64,000 bases of DNA from Cryptomeria japonica (taxonomy: Eukaryota > Streptophyta > Pinopsida > Cupressales > Cupressaceae). Shown here piece by piece: positions 11,341 through 22,760 of the stretch. The translations under genes and the position numbers were made by a program. Positions within the stretch are counted from its first letter, which is position 1, and each line of letters opens with the position of its first letter. The stretch covers positions 825,744,896 through 825,808,895 of the forward strand of contig NC_081414.1 of assembly GCF_030272615.1 (NCBI RefSeq). Direction: 5' to 3'. The notes below the pieces were generated by a model. That model had not been told where the DNA came from. It saw only the letters and a program-made list of their open reading frames with translations, and did no database searches.

Positions 11341-12499
11341 CTAGACTTAGGGAGAAGCTAAAATCTAGAACAGCTCCTGAAAGTAATAAAGATGGGTCCC
11401 GACAACAAGGCCTGATCAGGTACCCAAATACAATGAAATCTCTATGAACTGGAGAAATAGAGAAAACCACATGGGAACAAAACTCTACTCCAAAAAGAGA
11501 TGGAAAAGAATATCACTGAAGCATGAAGAACCTGCAAACTCTGTCGAAAAATAATTGCTGATCTGGAGAACCTCCACTGAAATAGAACATGACCAGGTAG
11601 AGAAGACTGTAATCTGCATGAGTGCCCTCAAATGACACTACTCGAATCAGATGGCAAACAAAGGCAAACAACTGAACTCGAAGATACAAATGGCATGAGA
11701 CACCAAAGCCTGAAGAGATGATCAATCGAACCATGGAAGCATTAGAACCAACGGGATAAACCTCCCCATAATGTGGAAGTGGGAGAGGGACAGGAACACT
11801 AAAAAGGATAGCAAAAACAAAACTGCATGACGAAGAACCAAGAACATCAAAGGTGCTGAGACACATCATCATGAGGCGAATGTTGTGGAAGGAACACTCA
11901 TTGGACAAAGGAAGACGGCAAACAACAGGCAAACATCAACCCCCTCATGGCACTTGATCAATAGTGCATGTACAACAAGACACAAAATATGCAAGATTCC
12001 AAGTAAACAATGCATGATGGAACTTTATCTCAGTGCGTTTGCATAAATACAAGCTACAATGATAAGAAGACTGGAAAAAAGAAACGTGAACCAAAATAGA
12101 GACACCCTACTTAGAGAAAAGATCCTAGGACTTGAAACAACCACAATATCCACCAGAGTGCTGAAAAATAAAAAGATGAATAAAATATGCATGGAGCAGA
12201 ATCTGGAAATAAAACTTAGATGGTTGGAAAGTACACAACACATGCTTTCCAAAAATATAAAGTTTTCAAAAAACGGAGTTCGGATGCTCATTCTACGTCT
12301 CTTGGAGTACAAAAAAGAGACCTCACTTTGACTGCAAAAAAAATAGTCAAACAACAAAATTGGAAAAAATTACCAACACCATGAGGTCGGGCTCAAAACT
12401 AGCTTTCTGATGCCTATTTTTTTTCGAAAAAATGACTCCATATGCCCAAGATAGAGCCAAAAAACCAAACCCCCCCTGAAAAAGCCAAAAAAGGGAGTT

Positions 12500-13060
12500 T
12501 GGTGGCTCTTTGGTGGTTCGGTGGCCAGTGGGTGGCGGTTGGGTGGCGCCCGGGTGGTGGGCTACTGTTTCTGGTGGAGCCTGAGTGATCGACATACTGG
12601 GAGGTGGATGTTGGCAGCGGGAAGGCCGGGTAGCGGAGGAGGCTGGGCTGGGCGGCAGATGCCGGCAGCTGGAAGGCCGAGCGGCAGAGAAGGCCGGGCC
12701 AGGTGGTGAAGGAGGCTGGGCTGGGCGGTTGCCGTTGGGACTGCGGGCTCAAGTGGAGTGGGGGTCGCCTGGGTGGTGGGCTCGGGCGAAGCGGGGGCCG
12801 CTTGGGCGGCGGGCTCGGGCAGAGCGGGGGCCACTTGGGCGACGGGCAGAGTTCCAGTGGCGATGGTCGCAGAGGGTGTCGTCGGTCACAAGGAGGTCGA
12901 TAAGGGGCTGGGCCGGCGAGGGCCGGGAGACGGCAGGGGGCTGAAGATCGGGCCATTGGGGGCCGGAAGAGGTCTGGGGCCCGAGGTCTTGCAGGGCCTG
13001 CGTGAAGGCAGGGGGCCCCACAGTACCCTGCGTACCGTGGGGTTGCCCCCCTAAATTTTT
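12500..13060 (-). other. GC-rich leader of the non-autonomous element
   Basis: A markedly GC-rich block inside AT-rich surroundings, 5'-proximal in the element (minus strand). Near 12760-12840 it holds imperfect repeats around CTGGGTGGTGGGCTCGGGC / CTTGGGCGGCGGGCTCGGGC. At its A/T-rich junction a strong inverted repeat lies at 13016-13042: 11-bp arms that pair completely as RNA, allowing one G-U, with a 5-nt loop. Pro/Gly/Arg-rich open frames on all frames reflect base composition and are not called as genes. Confidence 0.7.
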
Positions 13061-13428
13061 TTTTTTTTTAAACCCTATTTTTTTCTTTGCTTTTTTTTCA
13101 AGAAATTTTTTTAATAAAAAAGTAAAAATTCAGCCTGCATGCTGTAAAAAGGCAAATTTTTTTTATTTTTTTCTTGGTCTACGTGCTAGGGTCGTACGAC
13201 CTAGATTTGAGAAAAAAATTCACCCAGAGGTTCAGGAACCAAAATAGGTTGAATTTTATATGACCACAAGGGTTTTCAGGCCTTTTAAGCATGATGGTGA
13301 GGTCCGTTTAGGCCCAAAGTGCTCAGAAAAAAGGTCAAACCCTAGGTACATAAAAAATTCCTGAAACCCCAGATCTGCTTCCAAAGCCAAAAATTCTCAA
13401 AACAAGAACAGGTAGCTGCAGATCTGAA

Positions 13429-13440
13429 GCTCTGATACCA
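13429..13440 (-). other. Primer-binding site (tRNA-iMet type)
   Basis: TGGTATCAGAGC on the minus strand, the standard plant Copia-type PBS, immediately downstream of the 5' LTR. Confidence 0.92.
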
Positions 13441-13821
13441 TATAGGAGTTGAGGAAATACAACACCATAGGAGCCCAAATAATCTTTGCAAGCTGAAAAA
13501 CCTGTTACAAGGAGAAGCAATGAAGCAAATCACAGAAGGAAAGAATACACAGGAAAAATATGCTCCAAAAGATGAGAGCTCAATAATCTCCAAAATATAT
13601 TGTCAATAATAATCCTTTTTCATACAATGAAAAGAAAGAACTCAACCTTTAATAGGTCAAGAAACCCTAAAAGGGAAAACCTAGGTTTGCACATAATAAT
13701 TAATTAAAATAATTAATTATATGCTCCTAAAGTTAGCTTAAGTGTAAAAGAGATAAAGGGAACTTAAATAATTAAACAAATATTGTTTAATTAATCAAGT
13801 AAATACCTGAATACTCTAGCA
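13441..13821 (-). repeat. 5' LTR of the non-autonomous element
   Basis: 381 bp. It begins TGCTAGAGTATTC on the minus strand and ends CCTATA. It is longer than its partner by an 18-bp segment around a near-palindromic AAACAAATATTGTTT. Confidence 0.9.
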
Positions 13822-13826
13822 AGAAC

Positions 13827-14125
13827 CTTCAAGATTGAATATATGGCTTGCTTTTGATTTGAACAATATCAAAACCCTTTCACCTAGTACATATGATATT
13901 TTGATAAAACTAGATGCAATGATTGAGATGCTACTTACACAATATCACCCACATACTCACACATCAATGCCTTTCAAATGTATACATTAAAGAAATGCAC
14001 AGTGAATATACCTAGATAATATATATATATATATATATTATAAACATAATTACATTCATATGTTGACTTAGAATAATATTATTGCATCTACAAGTCAACC
14101 ACAATAGTAAACACTTGCATAAGAA
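13827..14125 (-). mobile_element. Copia-B 3' LTR, middle fragment
   Basis: The sequence resumes the Copia-B LTR after the non-autonomous element. It includes a TA dinucleotide run near 14017-14039. It stops at AAGAA, the target duplication of Copia-A. It is assigned by continuity, since both insertions have matching target duplications; there is no other diagnostic sequence. Confidence 0.55.
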
Positions 14126-15827
14126 TGTTGGCATTTGGCATAATTGATTCAGATGAGGTGACACAGTTGAAGACCGATAACTGCAACGGTAAAGGATATA
14201 AATCTATTTGTGATGAAGAGATTGAGATTCTATGATTAGATGACATAATCAGTTATTTATGTTGTCATTGATGGCAACTGATGTCAACTAATGTTCCTAA
14301 TGTTATGTTTTGTTATCTAAGTGATTTGGTTTATCGGAAGACAGGGTTTACTAATAGAGAATTAAAGTATGTGAAATAGGACTTTAATCGGTAAAGAAGA
14401 GATGTTTTGGTTGGATCCTATGATCGGCGATGTTTGGTGATTTGTGGTTTGGATGTTGAACTTCTATTAGGGAAAGTTGTATCTGACTAGAACCAGGACT
14501 TGTGATGATTACCAAAAGGTGTGTTTCAAATTTTTGATGAAGTTTTGCTAAGGTTTTAGTAGGGTTTAAGGACCAGTGAAGATATCATCAAACCGGTAAT
14601 GATTTTGTTATGACGATGATCGATGATGAGTCTAAATGAAGTTGGTAACATGACACAACCTACGTGAAAAGATTTGAATTTTGGCACGATTCAAGGAAGA
14701 ATTTCTTGGGAATCAACAAAACACTTAGTGGAGTGTTTTAAGGTTTTGACTTTGGTACAAATCGGACTTTTGTGATGGGTATTGATCAACCAATGATTGA
14801 AATTGCATTATAATTTGTTGTTATGATCTGTATATTGATCTGAGATGATCTCTTATGATTTGAATTATAAATTCATGATGTAATTAGGGTTTAGCGACCA
14901 ACCTAGTTGAGATGACTATTTAGGATGGCACAGTTGATGTTTATGATGTCGGTGGTCTTGGAGAATGTGTTGAGCCTTCCAAGTGTAGTGTGAGATCTTC
15001 TTGAGAGTTACAAAGTGTTGTGCATAACTGGATCTAATCAAGCAAGTAGAGAAGTGCAAGTTACAAATCATTTTCTTATTGTTGTTCCCTATCAATTGTA
15101 GTAGGTTAAATCCCTTAACCAAGTATGTCCTAATAGGCCTTAAACATTTAAGTCCCCTAATAGGGTAGTTCTCAAAAGAGTGTTAAATCCTCCCATGAGG
15201 TTGATCCTAACAAATCATCAAGATCCTAACTGGGCTGCTAGGCATATCCCTTAACTGGGTAACTCCTAACAGGGTCTGCTCCTAACCAGGCATATTGTAA
15301 GCTCCTAATAGGGTTAAGCTCCTAACAGGGCATACTTCAAAAGACTACAAATTTTTATGGGTACCAACTCCCACCGTGGTTTTTCCCATTTGGGTTTCCC
15401 CGTCAAAAACTTATGGTGTTCATGTGTGGAATGCTTTTCATGTGATTTTCTTGTTTATGTTTCATTTCATGCATTATTTATGAGACACCGATTATTATGT
15501 TTTATCAGAAGTTTATCAGAGGTTACCAGTATTGATAAGAAGTTGATAGAGAAAGTATTTGATCTGATTGATAAGGTTGATAAGTTGGTATATGATCAAA
15601 TTGATATAATTGCTTAAGTGGTGAAAGTATTGATTGTTGTGGTAAATGATTTGATTAATGTATTAAGCAAATCTGATCAAGAGGTTGTTAGATCTGATTA
15701 AAGAAGTTGGGACATTTGTTAAATGGTTTTAGATCTAATATAAGTTTATTTTTTGGTTTAATGTTTCTATTGGTCTTAATATTGATTCACCCCCCCTCTT
15801 AGTATTAACCGGATCATAGGATTAACA
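14126..15827 (+). repeat. Copia-A 5' LTR (1702 bp)
   Basis: Begins TGTTGGCATTTGG and ends GGATTAACA. The 3' half carries many short phrases of the type TCCTAACAGGG, CCTTAACTGGG and CCTAATAGGG (15120-15340), a degenerate internal array, then the CCGTGGTTTTTCCC block. Confidence 0.93.
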
Positions 15828-15829
15828 AT

Positions 15830-15841
15830 TGGTATCAGAGC
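15830..15841 (+). other. Copia-A primer-binding site
   Basis: TGGTATCAGAGC, two bases after the LTR end. Confidence 0.93.
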
Positions 15842-15901
15842 ATTGGTCCTTTGTGTGCAGAAAGCCTAACCGCTTGAGGAAAAGATTATGAGGTAGTCAA
15901 G

Positions 15902-16960
15902 ATGATTAAGAAAGAGGGTCCCAAGTTCAACAAGGATAACTACAAGATCTGGAAAGACATAATGAAGATATACATCAAAGGTCTTGGTGCACAATATTGG
16001 AAGCAAGTTGAAACTGCATATGTTGCTCCTACCACTACTCCCTTGACATTGGATGAACTCAAAGAGCAGAAATATAACATGGAAGCCATTGAAGCTATTG
16101 TAAGTACTTTATCTGATTCAAAATATATTGATGTTCAAGGATTGGAAACTGCAGGTGAGGTATGGGAAAAGTTAGAGACAATCTATGGAGGAGATGAGCA
16201 TGTTCAAAGAGCCAAAGAGGAAAGCTTGAGAGGAAAGTTCGATAACATGAGAATGTTTGAAGGAGAAAATATTGCACAATATGGTCAGAGAATCAAAGAA
16301 TTTATTGGTGGCATAAAGAGTGTTGGAGGTAAAATAGAGGATGATGCAATAGTAAGTAAAATGCTTAGAATTCTTCAACCCCAGTATGCTATAAGAGTAT
16401 TGGCAATCCAAGAACTTAGATCTATTTTAAATGATAAGGTAATTGTTGATTCATTGATTGGTAAGCTTACAAATTTTGAGTTAAATAGTTTTGACAATAG
16501 TGTGACAAAATCTATTGAATCTCCCTTTAAATCTTATGTTACCAGTTCATCTGCTAGAAAAAGTAAAGATACAAGTCAAAATCATGAGTGCAGGTCAAGT
16601 CATGGAGGTAACTGGGGAAATGAAGACAAGGAATATCAAGTGATGGAACTTGAGGGATTGTTAGCAAATAGATTTCCAAGAGGCACTAATAAGTATAAAG
16701 GAAAGCTACCTTTGAAGTGTTTCTCTTGTAGTAAAATTGGTCATATTGCTGCTAACTGCCCTGACACCGATAAGAAAGAAAAATTTAGAAGATTCAAAGG
16801 AAAGGGAAAGAAACATTGTTATATTGTAGTTGATGAAGGTGTGACCGATGAGGAGTCTGAAGATGAAGATGACAATGAAGAAATTGTGTTTATAGCCGTA
16901 AAGGAGGAACTATCAGATGAAAAGGCACTAGTATCTCATATGGAGAATAGTGATGAGTAG
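15902..16960 (+). CDS. Copia-A Gag (352 aa, open)
   Basis: Retroelement capsid/nucleocapsid precursor. The N-terminal part has the KFNKDNYKIWKDIM segment of UBN2-type Copia Gag, and a central gag helix-rich region follows. A CCHC zinc knuckle (CX2CX4HX4C, CFSCSKIGHIAANC) lies at 16718-16759, followed by a Lys-rich then Asp/Glu-rich tail. The frame ends in TAG at 16958 exactly where the Trp of the protease WIID motif is expected, so gag and pol were one frame and the stop is a mutation. The start ATG sits 60 bp after the PBS and is the first in frame. Confidence 0.92.
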   Translation: MIKKEGPKFNKDNYKIWKDIMKIYIKGLGAQYWKQVETAYVAPTTTPLTLDELKEQKYNMEAIEAIVSTLSDSKYIDVQGLETAGEVWEKLETIYGGDEHVQRAKEESLRGKFDNMRMFEGENIAQYGQRIKEFIGGIKSVGGKIEDDAIVSKMLRILQPQYAIRVLAIQELRSILNDKVIVDSLIGKLTNFELNSFDNSVTKSIESPFKSYVTSSSARKSKDTSQNHECRSSHGGNWGNEDKEYQVMELEGLLANRFPRGTNKYKGKLPLKCFSCSKIGHIAANCPDTDKKEKFRRFKGKGKKHCYIVVDEGVTDEESEDEDDNEEIVFIAVKEELSDEKALVSHMENSDE

Positions 16961-19900
16961 ATTATAGACATTGGCTTCTCACACCACATGACCAGAGACA
17001 CAAGTAAGTCCATAACCCTTAATGAATTTGATGGAGGTGTTGTTAGATTTGGTAATAACTCTCCTTGCATGGTGAAAGGTAAAGGTTCAATCTCTCTAAA
17101 CGAGAAGAGTAATGTTGATGATGTGTTTTGGGTTGATGTTCTAAAGAATAATCTTTTAAGTGTTGGTCAGCTCAATGATAAAGGTTATTTGCTTGAGTTT
17201 AAAAGTGGAGTTTGCATAATTCTTGCAGGTAATGGTGAACTGATTGCTATCGGGAAGCAAACTAGAGGTAACTTATTCCATTTGAATAGTAATATTAATA
17301 ATTGTCTAGTTTCTAGAATGGAAGACAGTTGGTTGTGGCAAAAAATATGTTGCCATGTCAATTTTGATAATTTGGTTAAGATAAGGAAGTCAAGTGTTGT
17401 AAGAGGGTTACCCCAAATTGTCAAACTAGATAGTGTGATATGCAAAGATCGTCAAATCGGTAAGATGACCTCTATTTCTTTCAAGAGCAAGAATTGCATT
17501 TCTGAGAATATTTTAGATTTGGTACATACTGATCTCTGTGGCCCTATGAGAACAAAGAGTTATTATGGTGATAGGTATTTCATGATCTTCAGCGATGACT
17601 ATTCTAAAATGATGCGGGTGACATTTTTGAAGGATAAATCAAAAGAATTTAGCAAATTCAAATCATTTAAATCTCTAGTTGAGAAGGAAACCAGTAAGAA
17701 CTTGAAGTGTTTAAGATCAGACCAAGGAGATGAATTCACATCTGATGAGTTTGTTAAGTATTGTGATGAACAAGGCATAAAGAGACAAATGTCTGCTATG
17801 AGGACACCACAACAGAATGGCATAGCAGAAAGGATGAACAAAACAATAGTTGAAGTTGCAAGAACCATGTTATTATAGGGTGATGTATCCAAAATGTTTT
17901 GGAGAGAAGCGGTCAATACTGTTGTATACACTTTAAATCGGGTACTGGTAAGGAGAGGTAACAATAAGACACCCTATGAGCTATGGTATCGAAAAACACC
18001 TTTTGTAAGTTATTTTAAAATTTTTGGTAGTCAATGTTTTATTAAGAGAGATAACTACACTGAGAAATTTGATGCAAAATTTGATAAGGGAATTTTTCTT
18101 GGTTACTCTTCTAAGAGTAAGGCATATAAATGTTACAATAAGAGAACTAGGAAAATTGTTGAAAGTGCTAATGTAAAAGTTGATGATCTATATGATAAGT
18201 CTGAAGGTACAAGAAGATCAAAACCTAAAAAGGATGATAATGAAGAGAAGTTTGTAAGCATTGAACCTGAGGAAAATAATAATGAAGAACCGACAAATGC
18301 AGAATTAGACGCTCAACTAGTAAGCAATGGCAGCGAGGAAGAAGATGAAGAACCTGATGCCGAAGATATAGAATTGGCACAGGGAATACGTAGATATGTC
18401 AGAATGAACCATTCACAAGAGTAGATAATTGGTGATAAGAATGTAGGTGTGCAAACCAAGAGAAAGATCCATGAGAACTCATGTTTGATATCTACAATTG
18501 AAACCAAGTCTGTTAAGGAAGCATTAAAACATGATGATTGGGTGAATGCAATGAATGAAGAATTAGATCAAATTGAGAAGAATCAAACATGGTCACTTGT
18601 TCCTAGACTGGAGAATAAGAATCTAATTGGAACAAAATGGGTCTTTAGGAATAAATTGGATGAAGAAGGAAAGATTGTAAGAAACAAGGCGAGGTTAGTC
18701 TGCAAAGGCTATGCTCAAGAGGAAGGTGAGGATTATGGTGAAACATTTGCACCTGTTGCTAGATTAGAAGGAGTAAGGATGCTACTAGCATTTTCTACAT
18801 ATAAGGGATTCAAAGTTTATCAAATGGATGTCAAATCAGCCTTTCTAAATGGGATTCTAGAAGAAGTATACATTGAACAACTAGATGGATTTTCCTTGAT
18901 TGATGATAAGGACATGGTGTGTAAACTGCATAAAGAACTATATGGTCTAAAGCAAGCACCGAGAGCATGATATGAAAGATTACATGCACATGTAATCAAA
19001 ATTGGATTCCAACGTACCAGTGAGGACAACAACATTTATTTGAAAACTGACGGAGACAAGATGTTGATAGAAGAAGTGTTTGTAGATGACATAATTTTTG
19101 GTGGAAATGATGATATGTGTATGGATTTTGCTAATATAATGAAATGAATTTGAAATGTCTCTAATTGGTGAAATAAAGTTCTTTATTGGCTTACAGGTCC
19201 AACAACTGGATGGTGGTATTTTTATTTGTCAGACCAAGTATATCAAAGAAGTGTTGAAGAATTTTGGTATGGAAGATTGCAAACCGATAGGAATGCCAAT
19301 GGTTACTGGTTGCAAGTTGTCCAAAGAAGATGATTCCCCTGCTGTTAGTGAAAAAGAGTACATGTCCATGATTGGAAAGCTACACTATGTTGTCCATAGC
19401 AAACTAGACATTGCTCATGTTGTTGGATTAGTAGCTAGATTTCAAAAAGAGGCTAAAGAGAGTCACATGGTGGCTGTAAAGATAATTTTTCGGTATCTCA
19501 AAGGCATAGTAGACTATGGTTTATGGTATCCCTGTAAAGGAGATTTTACTTTGGATGTCTTTACTGATGTTGATTGGGCAGGCAATATGGATGATCATAA
19601 AAGCACAAATAGTGGAGATTTTCTACTTGGTGGAAGATTAGTGACATGGGCAAGCAAGAAACAAACTTGTGCTTCTCAATCTACAGCTGAAGCAGAGTAT
19701 GTAGCCGCATCCATGAATTGCACGCAGGCAATATGGATGAGACGTGCTAGAAGGATTCAAGATAGATATGTCTAAACTGGTGACTATTTATTGTGATAAT
19801 ACAAGTGCAATAAATATTTCTAAGAATCTTGTTCTTCATTCCAAAACCAAGCACATTGAATTGAAGTATTGTTTCCTAAGGGAAAGAGTCCAAGAAAAAG

Positions 19901-20028
19901 AGGTGAAGATGAAATATGTGGAGAGTAAAGATCAGTTAGCTAATATCTTTACTAAGCCCTTACCGAAGGCTACCTTTGAGTTTCTTAGAGGTAAACTAGG
20001 GGTTATAACCCTACACCAGAATAAATAG
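16961..20028 (+). pseudogene. Copia-A Pol (protease-integrase-RT-RNase H), broken
   Basis: Protease remnant at the start: the active-site triad reads DIG instead of DSG, followed by SHHMT. GAG-pre-integrase near 17325-17460, then the integrase core with HTDLCGPM, LRSDQGDEF and TPQQNGIAER carrying the D, D and E residues. Stops interrupt the same frame at 17876, 18422 and 18968 (the last at a Trp codon after the LKQAPRA motif). RT shows YQMDVKSAFLNG and an FVDD catalytic box at 19079-19090. Frameshifts occur near 19145 and 19744. RNase H has STAEAEYVAAS, YCDNTSA and the KHIELKY segment; the frame ends near FTKPLP. Every domain is recognisable; none is likely to be functional. Confidence 0.93.
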
Positions 20029-20433
20029 AATGTTGGAGATGAATCAATCCTATGGATTTCATGTTTATCTTTCACTAAGGATTGATGAAGGTGTGGGCTA
20101 CTCCTTTGGGGGAGCAAGTCTGATGCAAAAGTTCTATTTTAATGCTCTATTATAATTTTTCTGATTTGAGTTGTAGAGATGATGGAAGAGGAAACAGTAA
20201 AATTTAAGACAAGTGATACATTTATACCTTTGGCATTGTTGTCAAAGGGGGAGAAGAAAATAAATCAGATCTAGCAGATATGGGAGAAGAAAAGAAATCA
20301 GATTGAGAGAAGCATTGGTTAAGGGGGAGATGACAAAAGAAGGAGAACCGACAGATGATGTGATACCAACAAGCAAGTTGCAGATGATGTTGTTACTCTG
20401 ATTATATATCTGATCAGTGTTTCCATCAATGCC

Positions 20434-20442
20434 AAAGGGGGA
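20434..20442 (+). other. Copia-A polypurine tract
   Basis: AAAGGGGGA, three bases before the 3' LTR. Two further near-identical purine strings lie upstream, near 20245 (CAAAGGGGGAGAAGAAA) and 20320 (TAAGGGGGAGA). Confidence 0.85.
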
Positions 20443-20445
20443 TAT

Positions 20446-22144
20446 TGTTGGCATTTGGCATAACAAATTCAAATGAGGTGATGTAGTTGAAGACTGATGA
20501 CCGCACCGGTAAAGGATAGAAATCTATTTGTGATGAAGAGATTGAGATTCTATGATTAGATGACATAATCAATTATTTGTGTCGTCATTGATGGCAATTG
20601 ATGTCAATTGATGTTCTTGATGTTATGTTTTGTTATCTAAGTGATTTGGTTTACTAGAAGATAGGGTTTACCGACAAAGAACTAAAGTCTGTGAAATAGG
20701 ACTTTGACTATAAAGTAGAGATGTTTTGGTTGGATCCTATGATCGACAATGTTTGGTGATTTGTGGTTTGGATGGTGAACTTATATCATGGAAATTTGTA
20801 TCTGACTAGAACTGAGACTTGTGATGATTACCAAAAGGCGTGTTTCAAATTTATGATGAAGTTTTGCTAAGGTTTTAAAAGTAGGGTTTAAGGATCGGTG
20901 AAGATATCATCAAACCAGTAATGATTTTTGTTATGATGGTGATCGACAGTGAGTCTACAAGAAGTTGGTAACATAGTACAACCTGCGTGAAAAGATTTGA
21001 ATGTTGTTTTGGCACGATTCAAGGAAGAATTTCTTGGGAATCAGAAAAATGCTTAGTGGAGTGTTTTAAGGTTTTGTCTTTGGTACAGATCGGATTTTTG
21101 TGATGGGTTTTGATCAACCAACAGTTGATATTGCATTGTAATTTGTTTTTATGATCTATATATTGATTTGAGATGATCTCTTATGATTTGAATTATAAAT
21201 TCATGATGTAATTAGGGTTTAGTGACCAACCTAGTTGAGATGACTATTTAGGATGGCACAGTTGATGTTTACGATGTCAGTGGTCTTAGAGAATATGTTG
21301 AGCCATCCAAGTGTAGTGTGAGATCTTCCTGAGAGTTACAAAGTGTTGTGCATAATTGGATATGATCAAGCAAGCAAAGAAGTGCAAGTTACAAATCATT
21401 TTCTTATTGTTTGTTCCCTAATAGTTGCAGCAGGTTCAATCCCTTAACTGGGTAGGTCCTAAAAGGCCTTAAACATTTAAGTCCCCTAATAGGGAAACTC
21501 TCAAAAGAGTGTTAAATCCTCCCATGAGGTTGATCCTAACAAATCATCAAGCTCCTAACCGGACTGCTAGGAAAATCCCTTAACCATGTGACTCCTAACA
21601 TGGTCTACACTCTTAACCGGGCATATTGTAAGCTGCTAACAAGGCGTAATTCAAAAGACTACAAATTATTGTGGGTACCAACTCCCACCGTGGTTTTTCC
21701 CATTTGGGTTTCCACACCAAAAGATTATGGTGTTCATGTGTGGAATGTTTTTCATGTGATGTTATTGTTTATGTTTCATTTCCTGCATTATTTATGACAC
21801 ACCGATTATGATGTTTTATCAGAAGTTTATTAGAGGTTACTGGTATTGATAAGAAGTTGATAGAGAAAGTATTTGATCTGATTGATAAGGTTGATATATT
21901 GGTATATGATCAAATTGATATAATTGCTTAAGTGATGAAAGTATTGATTAATGTGATAAATAATTTGATTAATGTATTAAGCAAATCTCATCAAGAGGTT
22001 GTTAGATCTAATTAAAGAAGTTGGGAAATTTGTTAAATGGTTTCAGATCTGATATAAGTTTGTTTTTGGGTTTAAATTTTTTGTTGGTCTTAATACTGAT
22101 TCATCCCCCCTCTCAATATTAACCGGATTTTCATAGGATTAACA
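20446..22144 (+). repeat. Copia-A 3' LTR (1699 bp)
   Basis: Begins TGTTGGCATTTGG and ends GGATTAACA, collinear with the 5' LTR over its full length with scattered substitutions and small indels. Confidence 0.93.
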
Positions 22145-22149
22145 AAGAA

Positions 22150-22748
22150 ATGTAATAGATTTGATCCAAAAGCCCAAACATTACTCCAGAAGAAGGGACA
22201 CACTATGTGTTAGCCAACATACTTTTCACTGGCCCTAATGCACAACCACATGCTACTTCCATCTAGCACACATTACAATCCACTACATAACATATAAAAC
22301 ATCAACCCAGTCGACCAACAAGCACAATGACCACTATGACACTTCTAACTTTCTATTTGCTGAAGGTCAGCCTTTGAAACTCTAGAATATTAAACATCAT
22401 GAATATACTTCCTTCATGTCCAAATTGTAGGCCATAACTCTCGACTGTGATAGAATGAATAACCCAACATTTTGATAGTGCAACTAAATGGATATTTTGT
22501 TCTTGAGTAGCGAACCTTAGAACCATACTAGGGATACCTCCAAAAAACACAACATAAGATATTCAATTAGGAGCAACTCAAACTAGAGCACAATGATAAC
22601 ATTAATAGAGTTATCTAGAATAGCTAGGTAATTTGAAACTTAAATGCTCAAGCATAAACATTATAGTAAATGCACTCTTTTAGATATCTTGACATCATTG
22701 ACAAAATTGTCTAACACATTTGACATCAATGATAATATATGTCCAACA
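22150..22748 (-). mobile_element. Copia-B 3' LTR, proximal fragment
   Basis: The minus-strand LTR starts TGTTGGACATATATT at 22748, directly after the Copia-B polypurine tract. The Copia-A insertion interrupts it at 22145-22149. With the other two fragments it makes an LTR of about 1.3 kb, close to the 1376-bp solo LTR at 27082. Confidence 0.75.
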
Positions 22749-22760
22749 ATATCCCTCTTT
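22749..22760 (-). other. Copia-B polypurine tract
   Basis: AAAGAGGGATAT on the minus strand, immediately before TGTTGG. Copia-A has the parallel arrangement, AAAGGGGGATAT before TGTTGG, which links the two elements as relatives. Confidence 0.8.

Larger units (their letters stand above)
10966..13821 (-). mobile_element. Complete non-autonomous LTR retrotransposon, 2.86 kb
   Basis: Two nearly identical LTRs (10966-11328 and 13441-13821) flank a 2.1-kb interior with a primer-binding site and a polypurine tract in minus orientation. The target duplication AGAAC is perfect (10961-10965 and 13822-13826). I count ten substitutions and an 18-bp indel between the LTRs, so it is fairly young. No gag or pol is encoded; the open frames in the GC-rich part are compositional artefacts. 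It must be mobilised in trans, a LARD/TRIM-like element. It inserted into the Copia-B LTR. Confidence 0.92.
14126..22144 (+). mobile_element. Copia-A, full-length Ty1/Copia element (8.0 kb)
   Basis: Complete element: 5' LTR, PBS, gag, pol, PPT, 3' LTR, with target duplication AAGAA at 14121-14125 and 22145-22149. Gene order is gag, protease, integrase, RT, RNase H, the Copia order. The LTRs have diverged (12 mismatches in the first ~95 bp compared), and pol has stops and frameshifts, so the copy is dead and not recent. It is inserted in the Copia-B LTR. Confidence 0.95.

Noticed and set aside
11513-11932. 139-aa minus-strand frame inside the non-autonomous element
   Set aside because: Phe/Leu/Ser-rich with no domain, and it lies in the 3' interior that is non-coding in the related element at 60.1-60.8 kb.
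12414-13021. Overlapping long open frames in the GC-rich leader of the non-autonomous element
   Set aside because: They occur on both strands and in several frames, with Pro/Gly/Arg-rich low-complexity translations; this follows from base composition. The element is defined by LTRs, PBS and PPT and needs no ORF.
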